From NCBI RefSeq assembly GCF_001668725.1, contig NZ_LZKL01000095.1, positions 186,001 through 250,000 on the forward strand: DNA of 64,000 bases, given 5' to 3'. A model generated the notes under the pieces. That model was not told the origin of the DNA. It worked only from the letters and a program-made list of their open reading frames with translations, and made no database searches. This document shows positions 49,010 through 56,664 of this stretch, in pieces (the stretch's first letter is position 1; each line of letters begins with the position of its first letter). The position numbers and the translations under genes were made by a program. This DNA comes from Mycobacterium sp. E787. Lineage in GTDB: Bacteria > Actinomycetota > Actinomycetes > Mycobacteriales > Mycobacteriaceae.

Positions 49010-51051
49010 TGTGAATCTCCTTCTGCTTCGGGCGCCTCCACGCGTGCCATGTTCGGATGGTCGTGACCCGCTTCGCCCGGCTGCGCCGCGCTTGCGATCA
49101 CTCCGAGGACGGCGCCCACTTCGACTTGCTGACCGGTGGCGACGTTTAGCTCGGCGAGCACGCCGTCGGAGGGTGCGGTGATGGTGTGTTCCATCTTCAT
49201 CGCCTCCAGCCAGATCAGTGGCTGCCCCGCGGTGACGGCGTCACCGACCGCGGCGCCGAGGCGGATGACGTTGCCGGGCATGGGCGCGACCAGGGAACCC
49301 TTTTCGAGGGTCGAGCCCGGCTCCGGGAACCGGGGCAGCGCGACCAGGTGAACGGGTCCGCGGGCCGAGTCGATGTAGACGTCGTCACCGCATCGAGTGA
49401 CCGCGAAGGTGTGCTCCACCCCGTCGTCGGCGAGGACGACGCGATCCACCGCGGCGGAAGCCAGGCGCACCGCCGCGTCGTTCGGCAGCGTCAATCCGGC
49501 TCTGGTGAAACGGTATTCGACGATGTGCTCGGTGTCGGTGTCGTCGCGGTAGGTCTTGCGCTGATACCCCGACGCCAGGTTGCGCCACCCGCTGGGGACC
49601 GGGCCGAGTACGGAGGCCGCGGCGCGGTTGTGGGCGGCGTCGGCCAGCGCGGCGGCGACGGCCGCCAACCGGATCGCCCGGCGCTCGGCCAGCGGCGCGG
49701 CCAGCTCCGCCAGGCCGTGCGTGTCGAAAAATGCGGTGTCGGTGGCGCCGTCGAGAAATGCCGGGTGCCGCAGCACGTTCACCAGCAGCTCGCGGTTGGT
49801 GCGCACGCCGTGCAGCCGGGCGCGGGCCAGCGCGTCGGCGAGCAACAGCGCGGATTGCCGGCGCGTCGGGGCGTAGGAGATGACCTTGGCCAGCATCGGG
49901 TCGTAGTGGATCGATACGGTGCAGCCGTCGATGGCGCCGGAATCGAGCCGGATGCCCGCCCGGTGCCCGAGCGTGCCGAACTGGGCCCGGGCCGCGGGCA
50001 CGTCGATCGTGTGCAGCACGCCGGCCTGCGGCTGCCAGCCGCGCGCCGGGTCCTCGGCGTAGAGCCGGGCCTCGATCGAATATCCCTGGGCGGCGGGAGG
50101 TTCGGCTTCGAGCCTCCCGCCGTCGGCGACGGCGAGTTGCAGTTCGACGAGGTCGAGCCCGGTGGTCTCCTCGGTCACCGGGTGCTCGACCTGCAGCCGG
50201 GTGTTCATCTCGAGGAAGTAGAACTCGCCGTCTTGAGAATTTGGGTCGGCGAGGAACTCCACCGTGCCTGCGCCCGTGTAGCCGATGGCGCCGGCGGCCA
50301 GCCGGGCCGCGTCGAACAGCTTGGCCCGCATGCCCGGGATGCGTTCGACCAGCGGCGAGGGGGCCTCCTCGATGATCTTTTGGTGGCGACGCTGAATCGA
50401 GCATTCCCGCTCCCCGACGGCCCACACGGTGCCGTGCGCGTCGGCCAGCACCTGCACTTCCACGTGGTGTCCCGTCGGCAGGTAGCGTTCGCAGAAGACC
50501 GTCGGGTCACCGAATGCCGACTGCGCCTCGCGCCTGGCCGCCTCGACTTCGCCTTTGAGAGAAGACAATTCGCGGACCACCCGCATGCCGCGGCCGCCAC
50601 CGCCGGCGGAGGCCTTGACCAGCACCGGCAGCTGCGCCGCGGTGACCGCGTCCGGGTCGAGTTCGTCGAGCACCGGAACCCCGGCGGCGGCCATCAGCTT
50701 CTTGGACTCGATCTTGGAGCCCATCGCCCGCACCGCGTCCACCGGCGGACCGATCCAGGTCAGCCCGGCCGACTGCACCGCGGTCGCGAAATCGGCGTTC
50801 TCGGAGAGAAACCCGTAGCCCGGATGCACCGCGTCCGCGCCAGCAGCGCGTGCGGCGGCGATGATCGCCTCGGCGTTGAGGTAGTCGCTCGTCTGGGCGA
50901 GCCGCACCCGCGCGTCGGCCTCGGCCACGTGCGGCGCGCCGGCGTCGGGGTCGGTGTAGACGGCGACGGTGCCCAGGCCCAGCCGCCGGCAGGTGGCGAA
51001 CACCCGCCGGGCGATTTCGCCGCGGTTGGCGACCAGCACTCGAGTAACCAT
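49006..51051 (-). CDS. accA2: Acyl-CoA carboxylase biotin-carrier alpha subunit AccA2
   Basis: 681-residue fused biotin carboxylase/BCCP (Rv0973c counterpart). It begins MVTRVLVANRGEIARRVF, has the ATP-grasp VLVKASAGGGGRGMRVV, carboxylase motif EMNTRLQVEHPVTE and a C-terminal biotinyl domain with EAMKMEH (Lys619). After ...GVIASAA it has an extra 26-residue tail read from a REP-like repeat (49063-49101), which explains why it is a little longer than the roughly 667 residues I recall for H37Rv. Partner of AccD2, five bases upstream. Confidence 0.95.
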   Translation of the reverse strand: MVTRVLVANRGEIARRVFATCRRLGLGTVAVYTDPDAGAPHVAEADARVRLAQTSDYLNAEAIIAAARAAGADAVHPGYGFLSENADFATAVQSAGLTWIGPPVDAVRAMGSKIESKKLMAAAGVPVLDELDPDAVTAAQLPVLVKASAGGGGRGMRVVRELSSLKGEVEAARREAQSAFGDPTVFCERYLPTGHHVEVQVLADAHGTVWAVGERECSIQRRHQKIIEEAPSPLVERIPGMRAKLFDAARLAAGAIGYTGAGTVEFLADPNSQDGEFYFLEMNTRLQVEHPVTEETTGLDLVELQLAVADGGRLEAEPPAAQGYSIEARLYAEDPARGWQPQAGVLHTIDVPAARAQFGTLGHRAGIRLDSGAIDGCTVSIHYDPMLAKVISYAPTRRQSALLLADALARARLHGVRTNRELLVNVLRHPAFLDGATDTAFFDTHGLAELAAPLAERRAIRLAAVAAALADAAHNRAAASVLGPVPSGWRNLASGYQRKTYRDDTDTEHIVEYRFTRAGLTLPNDAAVRLASAAVDRVVLADDGVEHTFAVTRCGDDVYIDSARGPVHLVALPRFPEPGSTLEKGSLVAPMPGNVIRLGAAVGDAVTAGQPLIWLEAMKMEHTITAPSDGVLAELNVATGQQVEVGAVLGVIASAAQPGEAGHDHPNMARVEAPEAEGDSQ
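49063..49101. repeat. REP-like element inside the 3' end of accA2
   Basis: GTGACCCGCTTCGCCCGGCT followed by GCGCCGCGCTTGCGATCAC. Same core as the elements at 16672 and 27271. It is translated on the minus strand as part of the C-terminal tail of AccA2, after the biotinyl domain. Confidence 0.75.
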
Positions 51052-51056
51052 GGGGC

Positions 51057-52652
51057 TCACATCCGGAAGACGCCGAAGTTCGACGTCCCCTCGATCGGGC
51101 CAGTGGCGATGGCGGACAGACACATTCCCAGCACCGTGCGGGTATCGCGCGGGTCGATCACCCCGTCGTCGTACAGCATTCCGGACAGCACCAGCGGCAG
51201 CGACTCGGCTTCGATCTGTCCCTCGACGGCCGCGCGCATAGCGGCGTCGGCGTCCTCGTCGACCTGCTGACCGCGGGCCTCGGCCGCCGCGCGGGCCACG
51301 ATCGACAACACGCCCGCGAGCTGGGCGCCGCCCATGACGGCGGATTTGGCGCTGGGCCACGCGAACAGGAACCTCGGATCGTAGGCCCGCCCGCACATGC
51401 CGTAGTGGCCGGCGCCGTAGGAGGCGCCGATCAACAGGGAGATGTGCGGGACGGTCGAGTTGGACACGGCGTTGATCATCATCGACCCGTGCTTGATCAT
51501 GCCGCCCTCTTCGTAGTCCTTGCCGACCATGTAGCCGGTGGTGTTGTGCAGGAACAGCAGTGGCGTGTTGGAGCGGTTGGCCAGCTGGATGAACTGGGTG
51601 GCCTTCTGCGACTCCTCGCTGAACAGGACGCCGCGCGCGTTGGCCAGGATGCCCAGCGGGTAGCCGTGCAACCGGGCCCAGCCGGTGACCAGCGACGAGC
51701 CGTACATGGCTTTGAACTCGTCGAATTCGGAGCCGTCCACGATGCGGGCGATCACCTCGCGGGGGTCGAACGGGATGCGCAGGTCGGCCGGCACGATGCC
51801 GATCAGCTCCTCGGCGTCGAACAGCGGCTCGGCCACGGGCCCCGGAGCCGGTCCCTGCTTGACCCAGTTCAGCCGGGCCACGATGCGGCGCCCGATGCGG
51901 AGGGCGTCGAGCTCGTCGACGGCGAAGTAGTCGGCCAATCCCGAAGTGCGCGCGTGCATTTCGGCGCCGCCGAGCGATTCGTCGTCGGACTCTTCGCCGG
52001 TGGCCATCTTGACCAGCGGGGGACCGGCAAGGAACACCTTCGAGCGTTCCTTGATCATCACGACGTGATCCGACATGCCGGGAATGTAGGCGCCACCGGC
52101 GGTGGAGTTGCCGAAAACCAGTGCGATGGTGGGGATTCCGGCCGCAGACAGGCGGGTCAGGTCGCGGAACATCTGCCCGCCGGGGATGAAGATCTCCTTC
52201 TGGGTGGGCAGGTCCGCCCCGCCGGACTCCACCAGCGAGATGACGGGCAGCCGATTTTCGAAGGCGATCTGGTTGGCCCGCAGGATCTTTTTCAGGGTCC
52301 ACGGGTTGCTGGTGCCGCCCTTGACCGTCGGGTCGTTGGCGACGATCAAACATTCCACACCCGACACCACGCCGATCCCGGTGACCGTGCTGGCGCCGAC
52401 GGTGAACGCGCTGCCGTAGGCCGCGAGCGGGCTGAGCTCCAGGAACGGCGAATCCGGGTCGACGAGCAGTTCGATGCGTTCCCGGGCGGTCAACTTGCCG
52501 CGGGCGTGGTGGCGCTCGACGTACTTGGGTCCGCCGCCGGCGAGCGCCTTGGCGAGTTCGGTGTCGATCTCGGCGAGCCGCTCCGCCGCCGTCGACGCCG
52601 CGTCGGTGTACGCGGCGGAGTTCGGGTCGAGGGTGGATCGCAGTGTCGTCAT
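51057..52652 (-). CDS. accD2: Acyl-CoA carboxylase carboxyltransferase beta subunit AccD2
   Basis: 531-residue carboxyltransferase (Rv0974c counterpart) of the methylcrotonyl/geranyl-CoA carboxylase type. Motifs: KGGTSNPWTLKKILRANQIAFENRLP, VESGGADLPTQ, GNSTAGGAYIPGMSD and GASYGAGHYGMCGRAYDP. The last two are the oxyanion-forming Gly-rich loops for biotin and acyl-CoA. ATG 52652 overlaps the fadE13 stop by four bases. Works with AccA2. The family resembles MccB and AtuC more than propionyl-CoA carboxylase, which supports a branched or terpene-like substrate (inference). Confidence 0.93.
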   Translation of the reverse strand: MTTLRSTLDPNSAAYTDAASTAAERLAEIDTELAKALAGGGPKYVERHHARGKLTARERIELLVDPDSPFLELSPLAAYGSAFTVGASTVTGIGVVSGVECLIVANDPTVKGGTSNPWTLKKILRANQIAFENRLPVISLVESGGADLPTQKEIFIPGGQMFRDLTRLSAAGIPTIALVFGNSTAGGAYIPGMSDHVVMIKERSKVFLAGPPLVKMATGEESDDESLGGAEMHARTSGLADYFAVDELDALRIGRRIVARLNWVKQGPAPGPVAEPLFDAEELIGIVPADLRIPFDPREVIARIVDGSEFDEFKAMYGSSLVTGWARLHGYPLGILANARGVLFSEESQKATQFIQLANRSNTPLLFLHNTTGYMVGKDYEEGGMIKHGSMMINAVSNSTVPHISLLIGASYGAGHYGMCGRAYDPRFLFAWPSAKSAVMGGAQLAGVLSIVARAAAEARGQQVDEDADAAMRAAVEGQIEAESLPLVLSGMLYDDGVIDPRDTRTVLGMCLSAIATGPIEGTSNFGVFRM

Positions 52653-53797
52653 GACTGGAATCCCAACGTTTTGGCGGCCAGTGCGGTCAGGATCTCGGTG
52701 GTGCCGCCGCCGATGCCCAGGATCCGCATGTCCCTGTACTGGCGTTCGACTTCGGACTCGGCCATGTAGCCCATGCCGCCGAACAGCTGCACGGCCTGGT
52801 TGGCCACCCACTCGCCGGACTCGACGGCGGTGTTCTTGGCGAAGCACACCTGCGCGATCAGATTGGTCTCGCCGGCCAGCTGCCGCTCGACCACATGGCG
52901 GGAGTAGACCCGGGCGAGGTCGATGCGGCGGGCCATCTCGGCCAGCGTGTTCTGCACCGACTGCCGCGAGATCAGCGGCCGGCCGAACGTCTCGCGGTCG
53001 CGGCACCACTGCACCGTCAGGTCCAGGCATCGCTGTGCGCTCGAATACGCCTGCGCGGCAAGGCCGATCCGCTCGGCGACGAAGGCCTGAGCGATCTGGG
53101 CGAATCCACTGTTCTCGGCGCCGACGAGGTTGGCCACCGGCACCCGCACGTCGGTGTAGGACAACTCCGCGGTGTCGGACGACCGCCAGCCCATCTTGTC
53201 CAGCTTGCGGGTCACCTCGAAACCGGGCGTGCCCTTCTCCACCACCAGCAGCGAAACCCCCGCTGCGCCGGGGCCCCCCGTGCGCACCGCGGTGACGACA
53301 TAGTCGGCGCGCACCCCGGAGGTGATGTAGGTCTTCGCGCCGTTGACGACGTAGTGATCGCCGTCCCGGACGGCGCTGGTCCGCAGGTGCCCGACGTCCG
53401 AACCGCCGCCGGGCTCGGTGATCGCCAGCGAACCGATCTTCTCGCCGGCCAGCGTCGGTCGCACGAACTCGTCGATCTGCCGCCGGTCACCCGACGCGAT
53501 CATGTGCGGCACCGCGATGCCGGAGGTGAACAGCGACGCGAAGACGCCCCCCGGGGCGCCGGCCTGGTGCACCTCCTCGCAGATGACCACCGCGTCGGCG
53601 CCGTCCCCGCCACCGCCGCCGACCGATTCGGGGAAGCTCGCGCCCAGCAGGCCGGCCGCGGCGGCGCGCCGGTGCAGGTCGCGCGGCAACTCGCCGGTGC
53701 GCTCCCATTCGTCGGCGTGGGGCAGGATCTCGCGTTCGGTGAAGGAGCGCACCGTCTTTCGCAACTGTTCGCGCTCCGGGGTGGTCCAGATACTCAC
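52649..53797 (-). CDS. fadE13: Acyl-CoA dehydrogenase FadE13
   Basis: 382-residue acyl-CoA dehydrogenase (Rv0975c counterpart). FAD/substrate motifs: FPESVGGGGGDGADAVVICEE, SLAITEPGGGSDVGHLRTSAV, and QLFGGMGYMAESEVERQYRDMRILGIGGGTTEI. The latter is typical of isovaleryl/citronellyl-CoA-type dehydrogenases. GTG 53797 overlaps the AtuA-like gene stop (GTGA), so the start is well fixed. The longer frame upstream lies inside that gene. In a terpene-type pathway it would make the alpha,beta-unsaturated acyl-CoA that AccA2/AccD2 carboxylate. Confidence 0.93.
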   Translation of the reverse strand: MSIWTTPEREQLRKTVRSFTEREILPHADEWERTGELPRDLHRRAAAAGLLGASFPESVGGGGGDGADAVVICEEVHQAGAPGGVFASLFTSGIAVPHMIASGDRRQIDEFVRPTLAGEKIGSLAITEPGGGSDVGHLRTSAVRDGDHYVVNGAKTYITSGVRADYVVTAVRTGGPGAAGVSLLVVEKGTPGFEVTRKLDKMGWRSSDTAELSYTDVRVPVANLVGAENSGFAQIAQAFVAERIGLAAQAYSSAQRCLDLTVQWCRDRETFGRPLISRQSVQNTLAEMARRIDLARVYSRHVVERQLAGETNLIAQVCFAKNTAVESGEWVANQAVQLFGGMGYMAESEVERQYRDMRILGIGGGTTEILTALAAKTLGFQS

Positions 53798-55503
53798 AAG
53801 ATGCTCTCCGGGATGTCGACGTAGCGGCCGCGCAGCCATTCGCCCAGCCCCTTGGCCTGGGGATCGAACCGCGCCTGATAGGCGACGCCCTGACCGAGGA
53901 TGCCGTCGACGACGAAGTTCACCGCGCGCAGATTGGGCAGCACGTGGCGGGTGACCTCGAAGTCGGCGGCCTCGGGCAGCAGTTCGGTGAACAGCTCGAC
54001 GGTCAGCGTGTTGGCCAGCCAGCGCCATTGCTCGTCGCTGCGCACCCAGACCCCGACGTTGGCCGACCCGCCCTTGTCGCCGCTGCGGGCCCCGGCGACG
54101 CGGCCCAGCGGCACGCGCCGCGTCGGGCCGGGCGGCAACGGCTCGGGCAACGGCGGGGGGTCGGCCGGCGCCAGTTCCAAAGTCTCGGTGGCGCAAGGGA
54201 TGTACGTCCCCGTCCCGTCGGCGTGCACGGCGACGTGCGGCACGCTCGTGGCGTCGACGTAGCCCGCGGTGAACACGCCGTACACCTGGCCGTCACCGGG
54301 CGGGGCGGTCACGTGAAAGCCGGGGTAGCTGGCCAGCGCCAATTCGACTGCGGCGGAGGAGAACTGGCGGCCCACGTTTGCAGGGTCGGGGTCGCGGACG
54401 ACGCAGTGCAGCAACGCGCTGGCGGCCTCCTCGGTGTCGGCGTCGGTGTGGTCGGTGCGGGCCAGCGTCCACTGCAGCTCGGCGGGCTTCACCGTCAACG
54501 CCGCCTCCAGCTGGCGGCGCACCAGCTCGGCCTTGGCCGCGATGTCCAGGCCGGTCAGCACGAACGTCATGGCGTTGCGGAACCCGCCGATGCTGTTCAG
54601 CGACACCTTGTACGTGGGCGGGGGCGGTTCCCCGCGCACCCCGGCGATGCGCACGCGGTCGGGGCCGTCGGGGGACAGCGCGATGGTGTCCATCCGGGCG
54701 GTGACGTCGGGGTTGGCGTAGCGGGCGCCGGTGATCTCGTAGAGCAATTGCGCGGTGACGGTGTCGACGCTGACCAGGCCGCCCGTGCCGGGATGCTTGG
54801 TGATCACCGACGAGCCGTCGGCGTGGACCTCGGCCAGCGGGAAACCGGCGTGGGTCAGATCCGGAAGCTCCGTGAAGAACGAGTAGTTGCCGCCGGTGGC
54901 CTGCACGCCGCACTCGATGACGTGGCCCGCCACCACCGCGCCCGCGAGCGCGTCGTAGTCGGTGCGGCCCCAGCCGAAGTGCGCCGCCGCCGCGCCGACG
55001 ATCACCGAGGCGTCGGTGACCCGGCCGGTCACGACGACGTCGGCCCCGTCGCCGAGGCAGTCGACGATGCCCCAGGCGCCCAGGTAGGCGTTCGCGGTCA
55101 GCGGGGCACCCAGCCCGAGTTCGGCGGCGCGGGGCTGCAGGTCGTCGCCTTCGACGTGCGCGACGCGGGCGGGCACACCCAGGCGCTCGGCCAGGGCGCG
55201 GATCGCGTCGGCCAGACCGGCCGGGTTGAGGCCGCCGGCGTTGGCGACGATGCGCACCCCGCGATCGTGCGCCTCGCCCAGGCAGTCCTCGAGCTGGGTC
55301 AGGAAGGTCTTGGCGTAGCCGCGCTCGGGGTGCTTCATCCGGTCGCGGCCCAGGATCAGCATGGTCAGTTCGGCCAGGTAGTCCCCGGTGAGGTAGTCGA
55401 CGTCCCCGCCGGTCAGCATCTCGCGCATCGCCGAGAGCCGGTCGCCGTAGAACCCGGAGCAGTTCGCGATCCGGACGGCGTCGCGACCCGAGGAAGAGGC
55501 CAT
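53794..55503 (-). CDS. AtuA-family (DUF1446) protein (Rv0976c-like)
   Basis: 569-residue protein of the acyclic-terpene-utilisation AtuA family. N-terminal RIANCSGFYGDRLSAMREML, NAGGLNPAGLADAIRAL, and VTGRVTDASVIVGAAAAHFGWG are family-typical. A second, smaller domain (residues ~455-569, GRVAGARSGDKGGSANVGVWV) is the AtuA-like ferredoxin-fold module. The biochemical role is unknown even in Pseudomonas, where AtuA is encoded with geranyl-CoA carboxylase. ATG 55503 follows GGGAGGA. It is the first gene of the operon, with a palindromic site 46 bases upstream. Confidence 0.85.
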   Translation of the reverse strand: MASSSGRDAVRIANCSGFYGDRLSAMREMLTGGDVDYLTGDYLAELTMLILGRDRMKHPERGYAKTFLTQLEDCLGEAHDRGVRIVANAGGLNPAGLADAIRALAERLGVPARVAHVEGDDLQPRAAELGLGAPLTANAYLGAWGIVDCLGDGADVVVTGRVTDASVIVGAAAAHFGWGRTDYDALAGAVVAGHVIECGVQATGGNYSFFTELPDLTHAGFPLAEVHADGSSVITKHPGTGGLVSVDTVTAQLLYEITGARYANPDVTARMDTIALSPDGPDRVRIAGVRGEPPPPTYKVSLNSIGGFRNAMTFVLTGLDIAAKAELVRRQLEAALTVKPAELQWTLARTDHTDADTEEAASALLHCVVRDPDPANVGRQFSSAAVELALASYPGFHVTAPPGDGQVYGVFTAGYVDATSVPHVAVHADGTGTYIPCATETLELAPADPPPLPEPLPPGPTRRVPLGRVAGARSGDKGGSANVGVWVRSDEQWRWLANTLTVELFTELLPEAADFEVTRHVLPNLRAVNFVVDGILGQGVAYQARFDPQAKGLGEWLRGRYVDIPESIL

Positions 55504-55548
55504 GCAGTCCTCCCATCCGCGATCCACCGTTGAGCGCAAACCAACCAA

Positions 55549-55564
55549 CCAACCGGTAGGTTAG
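55549..55564. promoter_or_regulatory. Candidate TetR-type operator of the AtuA/acc operon
   Basis: CCAACCGGTAGGTTAG contains inverted half-sites CCAACC and GGTTAG (one mismatch), preceded by further CCAA repeats. It lies 46-61 bases upstream of the first gene. The regulator is not encoded nearby. The gap to rpmF (55504-55724) has no gene. Confidence 0.45.
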
Positions 55565-55724
55565 CGGGTCGCGCCGGTGTCGCGTCAAGGACGTCGAGTC
55601 GGCCAGTGCGCCGTCGTTTTGGCGACCAGCAGGCCACCGACTATCCTGATGGGCAATCGTCGCACGTTCGGCCGCACCGGCCACGCCCGCGACATGCCCC
55701 CGACACGAGGAGTCAGGCCCGACC

Positions 55725-55898
55725 ATGGCCGTACCCAAGCGCAGGATGTCGCGCGCGAACACCCGAAGCCGCCGCGCGCAGTGGAAGGCCACGAAGACCG
55801 AGCTCGTCGGCGTGACGGTGGCCGGCCAGAAGCACAAGGTGCCCCGCCGGCTGCTCAAGGCCGCGCGCCTGGGCCTGATCGATCTCGACAAGCGTTAA
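55725..55898 (+). CDS. rpmF: Ribosomal protein L32, zinc-independent form
   Basis: 57-residue 50S protein (Rv0979A counterpart): it begins MAVPKRRMSRANTRSRRAQW and ends LKAARLGLIDLDKR. GAGGAG at 55706-55711 precedes ATG 55725. It has no cysteine, so it is the C-minus (zinc-free) L32 form that replaces the zinc-binding type under zinc limitation in other bacteria; whether mycobacteria use it that way is inference. PE_PGRS genes flank its H37Rv counterpart but are absent here. MprA follows 57 bases later. Confidence 0.95.
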   Translation: MAVPKRRMSRANTRSRRAQWKATKTELVGVTVAGQKHKVPRRLLKAARLGLIDLDKR

Positions 55899-55920
55899 TC
55901 TCGGCAAATACGCGGCGCGC

Positions 55921-55941
55921 CTCTCAGGCGGCTCTCAGGCG
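55921..55941 (+). promoter_or_regulatory. MprA box before mprA
   Basis: Two direct copies of CTCTCAGGCG, 11 bases apart (55921 and 55932). This fits the MprA box, a pair of TCTCAG-type direct repeats, and lies 15 bases before the mprA start. Autoregulation is known for this system in M. tuberculosis. Confidence 0.75.
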
Positions 55942-55955
55942 CTGGGACGAAACTA

Positions 55956-56648
55956 ATGGCCGTGCGCATACTTGTCGTCGACGACGATCGCGCGGTGCGC
56001 GAGTCACTGCGCCGCTCGCTTTCGTTCAACGGGTACTCGGTCGAGCTCGCCCATGACGGCCTCGAGGCCCTGGACATGATCGCCAGCGACCGGCCCGACG
56101 CGCTCGTCCTGGATGTGATGATGCCGCGCCTGGACGGCCTCGAGGTCTGCCGTCAGCTGCGCAGCACGGGCGACGACCTGCCGATCCTGGTGCTCACCGC
56201 CCGCGATTCGGTGTCCGAGCGCGTCGCCGGCCTGGACGCGGGCGCCGACGACTATCTGCCGAAGCCGTTCGCCCTCGAAGAGCTGCTGGCCCGCATGCGG
56301 GCGCTGCTGCGGCGCACGAAGCCCGACGACGACGTCGAGTCGGTGGCGATGACGTTCTCCGACCTGAGTTTGGACCCGGTGACGCGCGAAGTCACCCGCG
56401 GACACCGTCGGATCAGCTTGACCCGCACCGAGTTTGCGCTGCTGGAAATGCTGATCGCCAATCCCCGCCGGGTGCTGACCCGCAGCCGCATCCTCGAGGA
56501 GGTGTGGGGATTCGACTTTCCCACCTCGGGCAACGCGCTGGAGGTCTACGTCGGCTACCTGCGCCGCAAGACCGAGGCCGAGGGCGAGCCCCGGCTGATC
56601 CACACGGTGCGCGGGGTGGGTTACGTCCTCCGGGAGACGCCGCCGTGA
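55956..56648 (+). CDS. mprA: Response regulator MprA
   Basis: 230-residue OmpR-family regulator (Rv0981 counterpart) of envelope stress and persistence. Receiver domain residues 1-120 have the acidic pair DDD (residues 10-12 region) and phosphoacceptor Asp53 in LVLDVMMPRLDGLEV, with Lys in LPKPF. The C-terminal winged helix (RHRRISLTRTEFALLEML to VRGVGYVLR) is complete. It directly precedes mprB. A TCTCAG-type MprA box at 55921-55941 implies positive autoregulation. Confidence 0.97.
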   Translation: MAVRILVVDDDRAVRESLRRSLSFNGYSVELAHDGLEALDMIASDRPDALVLDVMMPRLDGLEVCRQLRSTGDDLPILVLTARDSVSERVAGLDAGADDYLPKPFALEELLARMRALLRRTKPDDDVESVAMTFSDLSLDPVTREVTRGHRRISLTRTEFALLEMLIANPRRVLTRSRILEEVWGFDFPTSGNALEVYVGYLRRKTEAEGEPRLIHTVRGVGYVLRETPP

Positions 56649-56664
56649 TGAGCCCTGCCCGACG

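Noticed and set aside
49006..52353. 1115-codon frame joining accA2 with upstream sequence
   Set aside because: The AccA2 start at 51051 is defined by MVTRVLVANRGEI and the accD2 gene occupies the rest.
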